From CAIZWU01 sp942492905 (GTDB taxonomy: Bacteria > Verrucomicrobiota > Verrucomicrobiia > Verrucomicrobiales > V1-33): a DNA stretch of 64,000 nt. The stretch is from contig OW818657.1 of the NCBI GenBank assembly GCA_942492905.1, forward strand, positions 1,302,001 through 1,366,000, written 5' to 3'. The notes under the pieces were generated by a model that saw only the letters and a list, made by a program, of their open reading frames with translations, had not been told where the DNA came from and did no database searches. Position numbers and translations under genes: made by a program. How positions within the stretch are numbered: position 1 is the first letter of the stretch; every line of letters starts with the position of its first letter. This document shows positions 41,097 to 49,958 of this stretch, in pieces.

Positions 41097-42716
41097 ATGA
41101 CCCGTTCCGCTCTTATTTGGCCCATCACCGCCGCCGTTGCCGCCGCCGGGGCGTTTTATGGGGTGCGGACCGTCTTCCCGCCGCCACAGCCGACGGAAGT
41201 TCGGGTAACCGATTCAGTGGAAACGAAGCAGGCTTCACTGGCTTCGCCGGAGTCGGGCCAGCCGGAGGATCCTCTGCTGAAGCGGCTGCGCTTTCTGGAT
41301 GATCTGGCAGCGGCGGATTCTTCCGGTTTGCGGCAGATGTTTCAAGGCCCGGGCACCGGCCGTCAGGAAAAACGCGTCGTCGCGCAGCGCTGGGCGGAGA
41401 GGGATCCGGCCGGTTTGCTGGGTTTTCTGAAGGGCCTGAGCCGCACGGACTGGGACCGGGACGCGGAGCAGTTCGATGCGGTTAGAAGGATTCTCTTCCG
41501 CACCTGGGCGGCGCAGGATCCGGAGGCCGCGCTGGCCGCCGCAGAGGCGCTGGGGAACCGGCCTCAATTCCGCACCGCCCGGTGGGAAGCTGTGCAGAGT
41601 TTGTTCGGGACGGATCCTGCCAAGGCCTTTGCGGCGGCCGTGAAACTGCCTCAGTATCTGAATGAGGATCGCGTGGCGGACACGGTTTGGAAAAAGGACC
41701 CCTCAGCTTTTCTGAAGGCGGCTGGGGATGCTCCGCCTGGAGCGTTTAAGAATGGGCAGGTAAAAAGCGCGGTGGAGAATGCTTTCGGGGAGCTGCTGAA
41801 GCAGGATCCTGCAGCGGCGGCGGCGTGGCTGAAGGCGCGCCCGCTGGACCAGCAACGCAAATTCTGGGGAGGCATGGCTTACAAATTGGCGGAAGCGGAC
41901 CCGGCTGGGGCGCAAGCTTGGTTCAACGACATGCCGCCTTCCGCGGAACGTGAAAAGGCCGGGGCGGAAATGGTGAAAGCCCTCGCCAAAAAAGACCCGA
42001 GCGCCGCTCTGGAGTGGTTGCAGGACAATCTGGAAGGAGGTCGCACCGCTGGATTCGCTTATCTCGCGGAAGCCTTGGCGGAGAAGGGCGTGGATTCCGC
42101 AAAACAACTCCTCGAAGCCATGCCGCCCGGGGAGCAGCGCGATGGCGTGTTGAAGGTGATCGCGATGAAGTGGGCCGACAAGGATTTCAAGCCCGCCATC
42201 GCCTGGGTGCTATCGCTCCCTCCTGACGATCCCGGACGGAGGAGGGCACTGCAGCAGCTGGGTTATCAATGGGCGGAAAAGGACCTGACCGGCGCGGCAG
42301 CCTACCTGCGGGATCAGGCCAATACGGATGAATCGCAGGGGCTGATGTATAGCGTGACCCGTCAGTTTGTCGAAAAGGACATGGCGGGTGGGTTTGTCTG
42401 GGCGGACACCCTTCCGGCCAATGCGAAGGCCCGGGCCTACAGTAATTTTTTCCAAGATGCTTTTTCGCAGAAAAAACTCCCGGAAGTTTTCGCTGCCGTG
42501 GAAAAACTGCCGGTGGGGCAGCAGGAAACCATCGCGGGTAAAATCGCCGCCGGTGTGATGAACACCCGATACAGCGATACGGAAATGGACACGCGTCTCG
42601 TCAATTCCCTGAAGCTCCTTCCGCCCCACCTCCGTCAGACGGCCCGGGATGGAATCAACAAAAATAGTTCTACCGATGCCGCCAGAAAGCAGGCCGCGCT
42701 GGAGGCGCTGAAATAA
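41097..42716 (+). CDS. Secreted DPxxAxxW helical-repeat protein (paralogue)
   Basis: A 539-residue protein with a signal anchor (ALIWPITAAVAAAGAFYGV). Repeats: RWAERDPAGLLGFLKGL, TWAAQDPEAALAAAEAL, LLKQDPAAAAAWLKARP, KLAEADPAGAQAWFNDMP, ALAKKDPSAALEWLQDN, KWADKDFKPAIAWVLSLP and QWAEKDLTGAAAYLRDQ. They are more regular than in the neighbour. Same design as the sigma-fusion C-terminus, the partner at 29122 and the gene at 39036. Probably a scaffold or substrate-binding solenoid in the periplasm. The gene pair looks like a recent duplication by order and size, though sequence identity cannot be judged by eye. Confidence 0.78.
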   Translation: MTRSALIWPITAAVAAAGAFYGVRTVFPPPQPTEVRVTDSVETKQASLASPESGQPEDPLLKRLRFLDDLAAADSSGLRQMFQGPGTGRQEKRVVAQRWAERDPAGLLGFLKGLSRTDWDRDAEQFDAVRRILFRTWAAQDPEAALAAAEALGNRPQFRTARWEAVQSLFGTDPAKAFAAAVKLPQYLNEDRVADTVWKKDPSAFLKAAGDAPPGAFKNGQVKSAVENAFGELLKQDPAAAAAWLKARPLDQQRKFWGGMAYKLAEADPAGAQAWFNDMPPSAEREKAGAEMVKALAKKDPSAALEWLQDNLEGGRTAGFAYLAEALAEKGVDSAKQLLEAMPPGEQRDGVLKVIAMKWADKDFKPAIAWVLSLPPDDPGRRRALQQLGYQWAEKDLTGAAAYLRDQANTDESQGLMYSVTRQFVEKDMAGGFVWADTLPANAKARAYSNFFQDAFSQKKLPEVFAAVEKLPVGQQETIAGKIAAGVMNTRYSDTEMDTRLVNSLKLLPPHLRQTARDGINKNSSTDAARKQAALEALK

Positions 42717-42765
42717 CGGTTTTACCCTCTCCGCCCGGCAGCGCCGGCTTCATTGAACTCCTGCC

Positions 42766-43350
42766 ATGAACGAATCAGACAATACCACTCAGGACGAAAC
42801 GACCGCCCCCTTGTACCTCCTGCAGGCGCTGGGACTGCTTTTGGAGGCCGCCCAGTCAGATCCGGCGACCACGGAAATCACGATGCAGCCTGTTTCCGGC
42901 CGGGAGCAGTTCGATTTTCGCCAGGAAAATCCCAGCGGCGTCAACGCGGTCAGGATCAGGTCCACCAAAAGCATGTTGCTGTATTCCCTCGTGCAGACCC
43001 TGGCAGGGGAATTGGACAGCGATCCCTCGCTCGCGGAGGGCCGGTTGGTGCTGATCGGCATGATCCATCCGCGTCTCGAAAAAATCAACCAACTGGGAAA
43101 AGTGGTCCTCACCAAAAGGATCTATGACCCGGAAATGCTGCTCCACGAAGCTGCCACCGCGGTGGGGACCTTCCGTGCGGCCGCGGGGCTCCCTCCGCAA
43201 TCGGCGGCGGTGGATCAGGCGGTGGCCTCTTGTCTCGCCATGCAGCTGGGGGAATATTGTGCGGAACCAAGGCGGCTGGACCGGTCGGCTCTGGTGGCAT
43301 TGTTCCGCGAGGCGATTCTGGTGGCCACGTCGAAGACCGGGCCGGTTTAA
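42766..43350 (+). CDS. Hypothetical protein
   Basis: A 194-residue soluble, acidic protein starting MNESDNTTQDETTAP. The middle has RSTKSMLLYSLVQTLAGELD and LVLIGMIHPRLEKINQLGKVVLTKRIYD, the end is helical. No signal peptide or family pattern is seen. It follows the repeat protein by 49 bases in the same orientation, so it may be in that operon. Confidence 0.6.
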   Translation: MNESDNTTQDETTAPLYLLQALGLLLEAAQSDPATTEITMQPVSGREQFDFRQENPSGVNAVRIRSTKSMLLYSLVQTLAGELDSDPSLAEGRLVLIGMIHPRLEKINQLGKVVLTKRIYDPEMLLHEAATAVGTFRAAAGLPPQSAAVDQAVASCLAMQLGEYCAEPRRLDRSALVALFREAILVATSKTGPV

Positions 43351-43513
43351 CCGGGTTTCCGGCGCGGGGTTGAAGATTTTTTCCTTGGTCAAATCCGGAT
43401 TCTCCTGACAAAACAAGCCGGGGACCATCCCGGACCCATGAGCGCTGGGCTCTTGGATTCCAGGACAATCCCCGGCAAACTTTTAAGCAGCCTTCCGGCC
43501 GCGGGGTGATAGA

Positions 43514-44530
43514 TCAGGCATGGGCCAGCGATGGGAGTGGGCGCATGCCCTTCTCGGTCTTGCCGGCTTTGATTTCGTCGTAAATCCACGCGTAGGTTTT
43601 TTCGAGGCCTTCGCGCAGGCTGATGGAGGGAGCCCAGCCCAGCCGTTCCTTGATCATGGTGTTGTCGCTGTTGCGGCCGCGGACGCCTTTGGGGGCATCG
43701 AGCTGATAGTTCCGCTGCAGTTTTACACCGGCGATGTCTTCGGCGATGGAGACGAGCTGGTTGATGCTGACCATTTCATCGCTGCCGAGATTGATGGCAT
43801 CGAGGATGTCGCTATTGAGGATCCGGTGGGTGCCGTAGGTGCAGTCATCGACATACATGAAGCTGCGGGTCTGTTCGCCGTCGCCCCAGATGTCGATGGT
43901 GTGGTTGCCGCTGAGTTTTGCCTGGATGACCTTGCGGCAGATGGCGGCGGGCGCTTTTTCGCGGCCTCCGTCCCAGGTGCCGTGCGGGCCATAGACATTG
44001 TGATAGCGGGCATAGCGGGTCTGGATGCCGTAGTCCTCGCGGAAGTGACGGCACATGCGCTCGCTGAACAGTTTTTCCCAGCCGTAACCGTCCTCCGGCA
44101 TGGCAGGATAGGCGTCGGCCTCCTTCAGGCCGGGATTGTCGGAACCGGTTTGTTTTTCACCGTTGTAGACGCAGGCGCTGGAGGCGTAGAAAAACTGTTT
44201 CACGCCATGGTCGCGGGCGGCCATGAGCATGTGGGTATTGATGAGCACGCTGAGCATGCAGAGGGCTTTGTTGTTCTCGATGAAACCCATGCCGCCCATG
44301 TCGGCGGCGAGATTGTAAACCACTTCAGCATCACGGCAGATGAACTGACAGGCGTCGATGCCCTGCACGTCCATCACCAGATTTTCGACGTTGCCGTGGA
44401 GTTGGTACCAGTCGTCGAGGGGTTTCTGATCGACCGCACGGATGTCTGAGAACCCCTGGTTCTTGAGAAACTGGACGAGGTGTCCGCCGATGAAGCCGCC
44501 GGCTCCGGTGATGACTGCTTTGCCTTTCAT
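43514..44530 (-). CDS. GDP-mannose 3,5-epimerase-like NAD-dependent epimerase
   Basis: A 338-residue extended SDR. The NAD-binding motif is ITGAGGFIGGHL at 8-19; NLAADMGGMGFIE at about 73 and AYPAMPEDGYGWEKLFSERM at about 138 hold the signature that separates GDP-mannose 3,5-epimerase from other epimerases, with the YxxxK pair in YGWEK. SSACVYN supplies the active-site Ser region. It converts GDP-D-mannose to GDP-L-galactose or GDP-L-gulose, building blocks for extracellular polysaccharides in bacteria. It is downstream of a glycosyltransferase (21 bases), forming an operon. Confidence 0.85.
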   Translation of the reverse strand: MKGKAVITGAGGFIGGHLVQFLKNQGFSDIRAVDQKPLDDWYQLHGNVENLVMDVQGIDACQFICRDAEVVYNLAADMGGMGFIENNKALCMLSVLINTHMLMAARDHGVKQFFYASSACVYNGEKQTGSDNPGLKEADAYPAMPEDGYGWEKLFSERMCRHFREDYGIQTRYARYHNVYGPHGTWDGGREKAPAAICRKVIQAKLSGNHTIDIWGDGEQTRSFMYVDDCTYGTHRILNSDILDAINLGSDEMVSINQLVSIAEDIAGVKLQRNYQLDAPKGVRGRNSDNTMIKERLGWAPSISLREGLEKTYAWIYDEIKAGKTEKGMRPLPSLAHA

Positions 44531-44551
44531 GTGACTGATAATGGATGGGTG

Positions 44552-45748
44552 CTAAGGGGTGAAGATGTTTTCAAAATTTGAGGCAATGTCCTCAATTTTA
44601 AAGGTGTTTTTGGCGTACTCGCGCGCATTGGTGGCACACCGGGCGGCCAGGTGGGGATTGGCCCGGAGTTGTTCGGCGGCTTCCAGAAAAGCGGGGACGT
44701 CGGCGGGGGGGACGGTCAGTCCGGCCTTCCGCTGGTGGATGATCCGGGCGGCGAGATTGACCTGCGGGACGGCCAGCAGGAGGGGCCGGGCCGCGCAAAG
44801 ATACGTCAAAACCTTGGATGGCACGGAGAAGACGCCGGCGTCCTCCTCCAGCACGGCACAGAGCACATCGCCCGTGGCCAGCACCTGGGGCATGACGTTG
44901 AAATCCTGGTAGGGGAGCAGCAGAAGATGGGTAAGCTGCCGGGCCTTTTTCTGTTCGGCCAGCCATTCCGCCCCGATGCCTTCGGAGATCACGACCACGC
45001 GGATTTTGTCGTTGTCGCGGTATTGTTCGGCGAGGCTGAGCAGGAGTTCCGGATTGTGCTTCATGCCCAGGGTTCCGGTGTAGAGGTAAACGAATTTATC
45101 AGCCAGCCCGTGGCGCCGGCTCCAGTCATTGGCCTTCTCGCCGACGGGCAGGGTTTCCAGAGGAGCCCAATTGGGAATCACGGTGATCCGGTCTTTGGGC
45201 ATGCCGAAGTCCTCTTCGAGAATGGGAGAAAAATCGTCCGTGATGGCAACGACCCGGTGACTGGCGCGCAGTTGGCGGCCCTCCATTCTGCGGTAGTACT
45301 GGCCGATCAGTCCTCCGACGACAGGGATTTTTTTCCGCACCAGCTTGTCCACAGCGAGGCTGTAAAAATCTTGGAGCCAATAAACGAACCGGGCATTCAC
45401 GGCTTGGGTGGCACGGAGGATGGGTTCCTGGGTTTCCGTGGGAGTGTTGGAGGAAATGACCCCTTCCGGTTTCCACATCCGGATCAAACGGGCAACCTCC
45501 TTGCCGTAGTTGACCTCCATGTTCCGGCGGCGGATGAACGAGTACTTGTACCGGACATATTCCGGATCCATGGCGACCTCACGCACGATCAAACTGGCGG
45601 CATCTTCCTCGTTTTTGACCAAATCCCCGCGCGGCGTCTGGAGGGAGCCCGCGAACGCGTGCAGGACATCATGCCCCATTTTCGCCAACTCGCGGGAGAG
45701 TTGGATTTGGAACGGATGGCCGGCGTAATCGTGAACCAGAAGGCGCAT
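44552..45748 (-). CDS. GT4-like glycosyltransferase (colanic-acid WcaI type)
   Basis: A 398-residue GT-B enzyme. The start MRLLVHDYAGHPFQIQLSRELAKMGHDVLH is the nucleotide-free N-domain; YLYTGTLGMKHNPELLLSLA at about 238 begins the donor domain. The acidic motif in LEEDAGVFSVPSKVLTYLCAARPLL at about 305-330 fits the EX7E region of GT4, with the second Glu replaced by Lys/Leu context that varies in this branch. It probably adds a sugar to a lipid-linked surface polysaccharide intermediate. It shares an operon with the GDP-mannose epimerase. Acceptor and donor are not known. Confidence 0.8.
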   Translation of the reverse strand: MRLLVHDYAGHPFQIQLSRELAKMGHDVLHAFAGSLQTPRGDLVKNEEDAASLIVREVAMDPEYVRYKYSFIRRRNMEVNYGKEVARLIRMWKPEGVISSNTPTETQEPILRATQAVNARFVYWLQDFYSLAVDKLVRKKIPVVGGLIGQYYRRMEGRQLRASHRVVAITDDFSPILEEDFGMPKDRITVIPNWAPLETLPVGEKANDWSRRHGLADKFVYLYTGTLGMKHNPELLLSLAEQYRDNDKIRVVVISEGIGAEWLAEQKKARQLTHLLLLPYQDFNVMPQVLATGDVLCAVLEEDAGVFSVPSKVLTYLCAARPLLLAVPQVNLAARIIHQRKAGLTVPPADVPAFLEAAEQLRANPHLAARCATNAREYAKNTFKIEDIASNFENIFTP

Positions 45749-45902
45749 GGTGGAAATCAGGAGAAGTGAACTTCCAATATGCGTGGTAATTATGGTAAAT
45801 GCAAATTATTAAAGTGGGTCGATTGCTGGATTTTCAGAACAGGAGGACACTCAGGACAGTCTTACCCGATCGGAACAACCCCCGATGCGGAGGGTCCCCG
45901 GC

Positions 45903-47267
45903 TTACGCCAGCTCCCCGTAAAGGGTGAACCCTTTGGTCTCCAGCACCCTTACCGGAATGATTTCGCCGCGGAGGCGGTCGTGGGGGCCTTCGAAGACGA
46001 GGATTTTGTTTTGCGGGGTGCGGCCGGTGAGGCGGGTTTCGGTGGTCTTGCTGTAACCCTCGCAGAGGACTTCGCGGATGGAGCCGACTTCGGCGGCCAA
46101 CTTTTCCTTGGCCTGGGCGTTGATCAGATCCAGAAGGTCGTGATTGCGGGCTTCCTTGACGGATTCCGGGAGTTGCATTTCGTCCGGCAGATCGGCGGCG
46201 GGGGTGCCACGGCGGGGGCTGTAGCGGAAGATGAAGGCGTTGTCGAAATGCACAGCGCGGACCACCTCCTTGGTGGCTTCGTAGTCGGCTTCGGATTCGC
46301 CCGGGAAACCGACGATGATGTCAGTGGTGATGGCGAGGTCCGGGCGGGCCTCGCGCATTTTATGGCAGATTTCGAGAAAGCGCTCCGGGCTGTAGGGCCG
46401 GTGCATCGCTTTCAGGATAGCCGCGCTGCCGCTTTGGAGCGGGAGGTGGATGTGCGGGCAGAGTTTGGGCAGGCGACGGAAGGCTTCGATCAGGTCATCG
46501 CGATAACCAATCGGGTGCGGGCTGGTGAAGCGGATGCGGTGCAGGCCGGGCAGGGCGTGGAGTTGATCCAGCAATTGCACGAAAGGGCTGAGGCCGCCGA
46601 TGGTGGGGAATTCCTTGATGCCGTAACGATTCACAATCTGGCCGAGCAGGGTGACTTCCTTGACGCCTTGATCCACGAGGCGGCGGACTTCATCGACGAT
46701 TTCCGGAATGGGCCGGGCGCGTTCGCTGCCGCGGGTGTAGGGCACGATGCAGAAGGTGCATTTCATGTTGCAACCCTGCATGATGCTGACAAATGCGGTG
46801 GCCTGCTGCGTGGTGACGGTTTGATCCCGGATGGTGTTCTGGCTGCCTTCCTCCTCGCCGGTATCGACGATGCTGAACCGCTCGTCGTCCATGCGGCGTT
46901 CGAGGCGTTTTGTCAGGATGGTGTCCACATAGTCCACCACGCGGTGGTACTTCTGGGTGCCGGCGACGAGGTCGAGATGCGGGATGGTATCCAGCAGTTC
47001 GTCGCCCCGACTCTGCGCCATGCAGCCGAGGAAACCATAGACGACATGCGGTTTGGTATAACGCAGCGGGCCGACCTGACGCATTTTGCCGATGGCTTTC
47101 TGCTCTGCCTGATCACGCACCGAACAGGTGTTGATGAGAATGACATCGGCCTCCGCTTCCTCCCCGGTCATGGTGTAGCCTCCCCGGTCAAGAAACATGC
47201 GGGCGACCTGGTCGGAGTCGCGCTCATTCATCTGGCAGCCGTAGGTGCGGATGTAAACTTGGTGCAT
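45903..47267 (-). CDS. miaB: tRNA-2-methylthio-N6-dimethylallyladenosine synthase MiaB
   Basis: A 454-residue radical-SAM methylthiotransferase. The N-terminal UPF0004 domain has its three cluster cysteines in TYGCQMN, NTCSVRDQAEQK and GFLGCMAQ. The radical-SAM cluster is CNMKCTFCIVPYTRG at about 165. The TRAM domain is at the C-terminus (about 385-452). The sequence fits MiaB rather than RimO by RTYGCQMNERDS. It adds the methylthio group at A37 of tRNAs reading UNN codons. A small exported protein gene lies upstream on the same strand. Confidence 0.94.
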   Translation of the reverse strand: MHQVYIRTYGCQMNERDSDQVARMFLDRGGYTMTGEEAEADVILINTCSVRDQAEQKAIGKMRQVGPLRYTKPHVVYGFLGCMAQSRGDELLDTIPHLDLVAGTQKYHRVVDYVDTILTKRLERRMDDERFSIVDTGEEEGSQNTIRDQTVTTQQATAFVSIMQGCNMKCTFCIVPYTRGSERARPIPEIVDEVRRLVDQGVKEVTLLGQIVNRYGIKEFPTIGGLSPFVQLLDQLHALPGLHRIRFTSPHPIGYRDDLIEAFRRLPKLCPHIHLPLQSGSAAILKAMHRPYSPERFLEICHKMREARPDLAITTDIIVGFPGESEADYEATKEVVRAVHFDNAFIFRYSPRRGTPAADLPDEMQLPESVKEARNHDLLDLINAQAKEKLAAEVGSIREVLCEGYSKTTETRLTGRTPQNKILVFEGPHDRLRGEIIPVRVLETKGFTLYGELA

Positions 47268-47306
47268 GGGGTGGAGGGGAGCAGTCTGGATTCAGCGGGC
47301 AGGGAA

Positions 47307-47792
47307 TTATTTTGGATCGTCAAAAAACCCGGAGGCTTCGGTGGCGACATTGGTGTCGAGCACCTGCCAACGGCCATCGGCGAGGTAAAAGTAAAAGCGC
47401 CAGCGGAGGGGGCGTTTTTCGCCATTCAGCAAATAGGTCACTTCGCGGATGGTTTTGCCCGAGGCACGGATTTTCAGGATTTCCGTGTTGTCGATGCGGC
47501 CGGTCAACTCCAGCACGCGGGTGGTGGATTCCACCAGTTTGGTGACCAATTCCGGATTTTCCTCCGCCAGCACCGATCCCTCCAGCAGTTTGGTGTAAGC
47601 TTCGGGAACCTTGCGCTGCTTCAGCACCGCGAAGAAGGCCTCAATCTTGTTTTTGATGTCCGGTTCCAGGGTCAGAGCGTCCAAGCGCACCGGTACGCGG
47701 GGTTCGGAGCCGGGCTTGGGAAGGGACCGCTCCTGGGCGGGGAGCACGCCAACCAGCAGGAACAACAGAGCGGAAAAACGAAAGCACATCAT
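47307..47792 (-). CDS. Exported hypothetical protein upstream of miaB
   Basis: About 161 residues from the ATG at 47792 or the next ATG (47789); the frame extends to 47873, but the signal peptide MMCFRFSALLFLLVGVLPAQ decides the start. The mature domain is alpha/beta with IKNKIEAFFAVLKQRKVPEAYTKLLEGS and ends in RPLRWRFYFYLADGRWQVLDTNV, which resembles the DUF-type NTF2-like domain found in small secreted proteins. It precedes miaB by 39 bases and is probably co-transcribed. Function unknown. Confidence 0.65.
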   Translation of the reverse strand: MMCFRFSALLFLLVGVLPAQERSLPKPGSEPRVPVRLDALTLEPDIKNKIEAFFAVLKQRKVPEAYTKLLEGSVLAEENPELVTKLVESTTRVLELTGRIDNTEILKIRASGKTIREVTYLLNGEKRPLRWRFYFYLADGRWQVLDTNVATEASGFFDDPK

Positions 47793-48011
47793 GGCTCCAT
47801 TATCCGCCCCGGCTCCCGTGCTGCGCAACGGATTTGCCGTGGAATCCGGGAGGCGGCATCCCGGTCCAGGCATGTCGCTCCGTGGGGAAAGTCCAATAGA
47901 CCCGATGAGGCGCGTCCTGACAGAAACTTTGTGTGAAATTTCTCTCGCCGACTTATTTAAGACATATTAAGAGTAGGCCGCCCCCCGCCAGTCCTCAACT
48001 CTTCCTCTGTT

Positions 48012-49841
48012 TTGTCCTCCACGTCCCCTTCCAACGCACCGGTTGAGCGGATCAAAGCGGTGAATCACCACCTGCGGGTCGCCTTGGACGAGGTCTCGGA
48101 AGCCGTGCTGATTCTGCAAAACGGACTGAGCCAGGACGAAGGGCCGGTCATTGCCTGGGGCAATGAAGCGGCGGTGCGCTGTACCGGTGTGGCCGGGGCG
48201 GACTTGTTTGGCTCACCGCTCCAGCCGCTGCTCACCGAAGCGTCCTGGCAGGCCCTGCTCGCTGCGCTGGCCACGGCATTCAAAGGCGAGCCTGCGCTGT
48301 GTGACCTGACTTTTCTGAATCCGGACGCCAAACCGCAGCGCGGCCGGGTCAAAGCCACTTGCGGACCGCAGGGGGAAATTCTCGGGGTGATCCTGACGCT
48401 GGTGGAGGTTCCGGTGCCTGCTCCCACTCCACCGGTGGCGGGGACTCCAGTCCGCCTGGATCTGCCTCCGCCCTCCCCGCAGGGCTGGCAGGATGACGTT
48501 ATCGAAACGATCCGTGAAACTGCCCGGCAGGTCGCCCACGAATTCAATAACGCCCTGACCTCCATCGTGCTGCCCGTGCAGCTTGCCATCCGCGCCATCC
48601 CGCAGAATGGCGACCTCTACGACAGCCTTGAAGTCGCCCACGTCTCCGCCCAACGGGCCAGTGATCTGGCGAAGGATTTTCTGGATTGCTTCCGTCCCCG
48701 GTCGGCGGTCCGCAGCCGCTGTGCCCCCGGGGCGTTGCTGGGGCGGGCAATCCGCCTCGCCACCTGTGCGCAGAATGTGTCAGCCAGTCTTGATCTGGCG
48801 GAGGGGCTGCCCGAAATGGAAGTCGATGAGAGCCAGTTGGAACGCGTCATTTTCAATCTGATCCGCAACTCCTGTCAGGCCATGCCGAGCGGGGGACGCC
48901 TGCGGGTCTCCGCCACCCGGCGCGAGGTTGCCGCAGGCGATGGCATTGCGCTGCCTGCCGGGCCTTATCTTCAAATTTCGGTCCGCGACTGGGGTCCGGG
49001 GATCGCGGAGGAGCACCTGCAGCACTTGTTCCATAGCCGCTTCACCACCAAGCCGGAGGGCAATGGCTGCGGTCTGCCCATTTGTTACCAGATCATCAAG
49101 GAACATGGCGGGGAAATGCTGGTTCGCAGCCGCGTGAATGTCGGCACGGAATTCCTCATTTATCTTCCGTTACCCGCGCCGGTTGCGGTGGAGGGCTCCG
49201 GTGCGGAATCTCCTGATTCCCTTGAGGGCTCTCTGGCCGGGGCAAACCTGCCAACCCAGCCTGTTCCGCCGCCGCTGGTGCCCCCCTTGGTTCCGTTGCT
49301 TTCCTCAGGTCCCGTTCCCGTCTGGGGAGCGGTTGATCCTGCCACCGCCTTGGTCCCGATGACTGCCAGCACTCCGGTTCCGGTGGGCGCCGGGTCCACC
49401 ACCTCACCTGTCCCTGCGGCAGCCTCTTCACTAATGGGGGGAGTGACGGCTCAGGAAGATGCGCCGCCTTCCCTCCTCGTCGTTGATGACGAGCAAGGCG
49501 TGCGCACCGCCTTGAGCCAGATCGCCAAAGTCATGGGTTTCGATGTTTCCACGGTCGCCACCAGCGATGAGGCCCTGCAAACCTACAAGGACCGCCTGCA
49601 CGCCGCCCGGCCTTACAGCACTGTCCTGCTTGATCTGAATCTCCGCAGCGGCCTGAATGGGATGGAAGTCTTCCAAGCCATCCGCCGCATGGACCCTGAA
49701 GCCCTGGTGGTTGCCACCAGCGGCCAGCATGCCGAAGGCGATGTCGAACGCTTCCGGGCGCTTGGTTTTGCCGGTTTCCTGCCCAAGCCCTACAGCCTGG
49801 AACATTTTGATAGTGTGATGCGCGCCGCCTTGGCGTCCTAG
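48012..49841 (+). CDS. Hybrid histidine kinase with C-terminal receiver domain
   Basis: A 609-residue protein with a TTG start at 48012. A PAS-like domain (about 18-125) is followed by a DHp helix with HEFNNALTSI (His about 177), then the ATPase domain with NLIRNSCQAMPSG (N box), RDWGPGIAEEHL (G1), HSRFTTKPEGNGCGLPI (F/G2) at about 275-390. A Pro/Ala/Val-rich linker of about 95 residues leads to a receiver domain at about 488-605 with VVDDE, TVLLDLNL (Asp phosphorylation site), ATSG and PKPY. No membrane segment is seen, so it is a cytoplasmic sensor. No separate response regulator is adjacent. Confidence 0.9.
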   Translation: MSSTSPSNAPVERIKAVNHHLRVALDEVSEAVLILQNGLSQDEGPVIAWGNEAAVRCTGVAGADLFGSPLQPLLTEASWQALLAALATAFKGEPALCDLTFLNPDAKPQRGRVKATCGPQGEILGVILTLVEVPVPAPTPPVAGTPVRLDLPPPSPQGWQDDVIETIRETARQVAHEFNNALTSIVLPVQLAIRAIPQNGDLYDSLEVAHVSAQRASDLAKDFLDCFRPRSAVRSRCAPGALLGRAIRLATCAQNVSASLDLAEGLPEMEVDESQLERVIFNLIRNSCQAMPSGGRLRVSATRREVAAGDGIALPAGPYLQISVRDWGPGIAEEHLQHLFHSRFTTKPEGNGCGLPICYQIIKEHGGEMLVRSRVNVGTEFLIYLPLPAPVAVEGSGAESPDSLEGSLAGANLPTQPVPPPLVPPLVPLLSSGPVPVWGAVDPATALVPMTASTPVPVGAGSTTSPVPAAASSLMGGVTAQEDAPPSLLVVDDEQGVRTALSQIAKVMGFDVSTVATSDEALQTYKDRLHAARPYSTVLLDLNLRSGLNGMEVFQAIRRMDPEALVVATSGQHAEGDVERFRALGFAGFLPKPYSLEHFDSVMRAALAS

Positions 49842-49901
49842 CGGATGGCCTGCGGCGGCGGGGAGCCTGACGTGCTTCGCCAGCCGGATGGACCGGCACA
49901 C

Positions 49902-49933
49902 AAAAAGGGGAGGCCGTTTCCAGCCTCCCCTTT
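49902..49933 (-). terminator. Rho-independent terminator of transketolase (may act both ways)
   Basis: The arms AAAGGGGAGGC and GCCTCCCCTTT pair with an eight-base loop; on the minus strand a run of five T follows. It lies between the converging histidine kinase and transketolase genes, 26 bases past the transketolase stop. Confidence 0.85.
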
Positions 49934-49958
49934 GGAGTGAGTATCGAAACGGACGGGA

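Noticed and set aside
43520..44449. Plus-strand open frame of 309 codons
   Set aside because: Antisense to the GDP-mannose epimerase.
45885..47936. Plus-strand open frame of 683 codons
   Set aside because: It runs antisense through miaB and the exported protein gene; MiaB has all its cluster cysteines, while the plus frame only shows Gly/Ala/Asp-rich sequence typical of GC-rich shadows.
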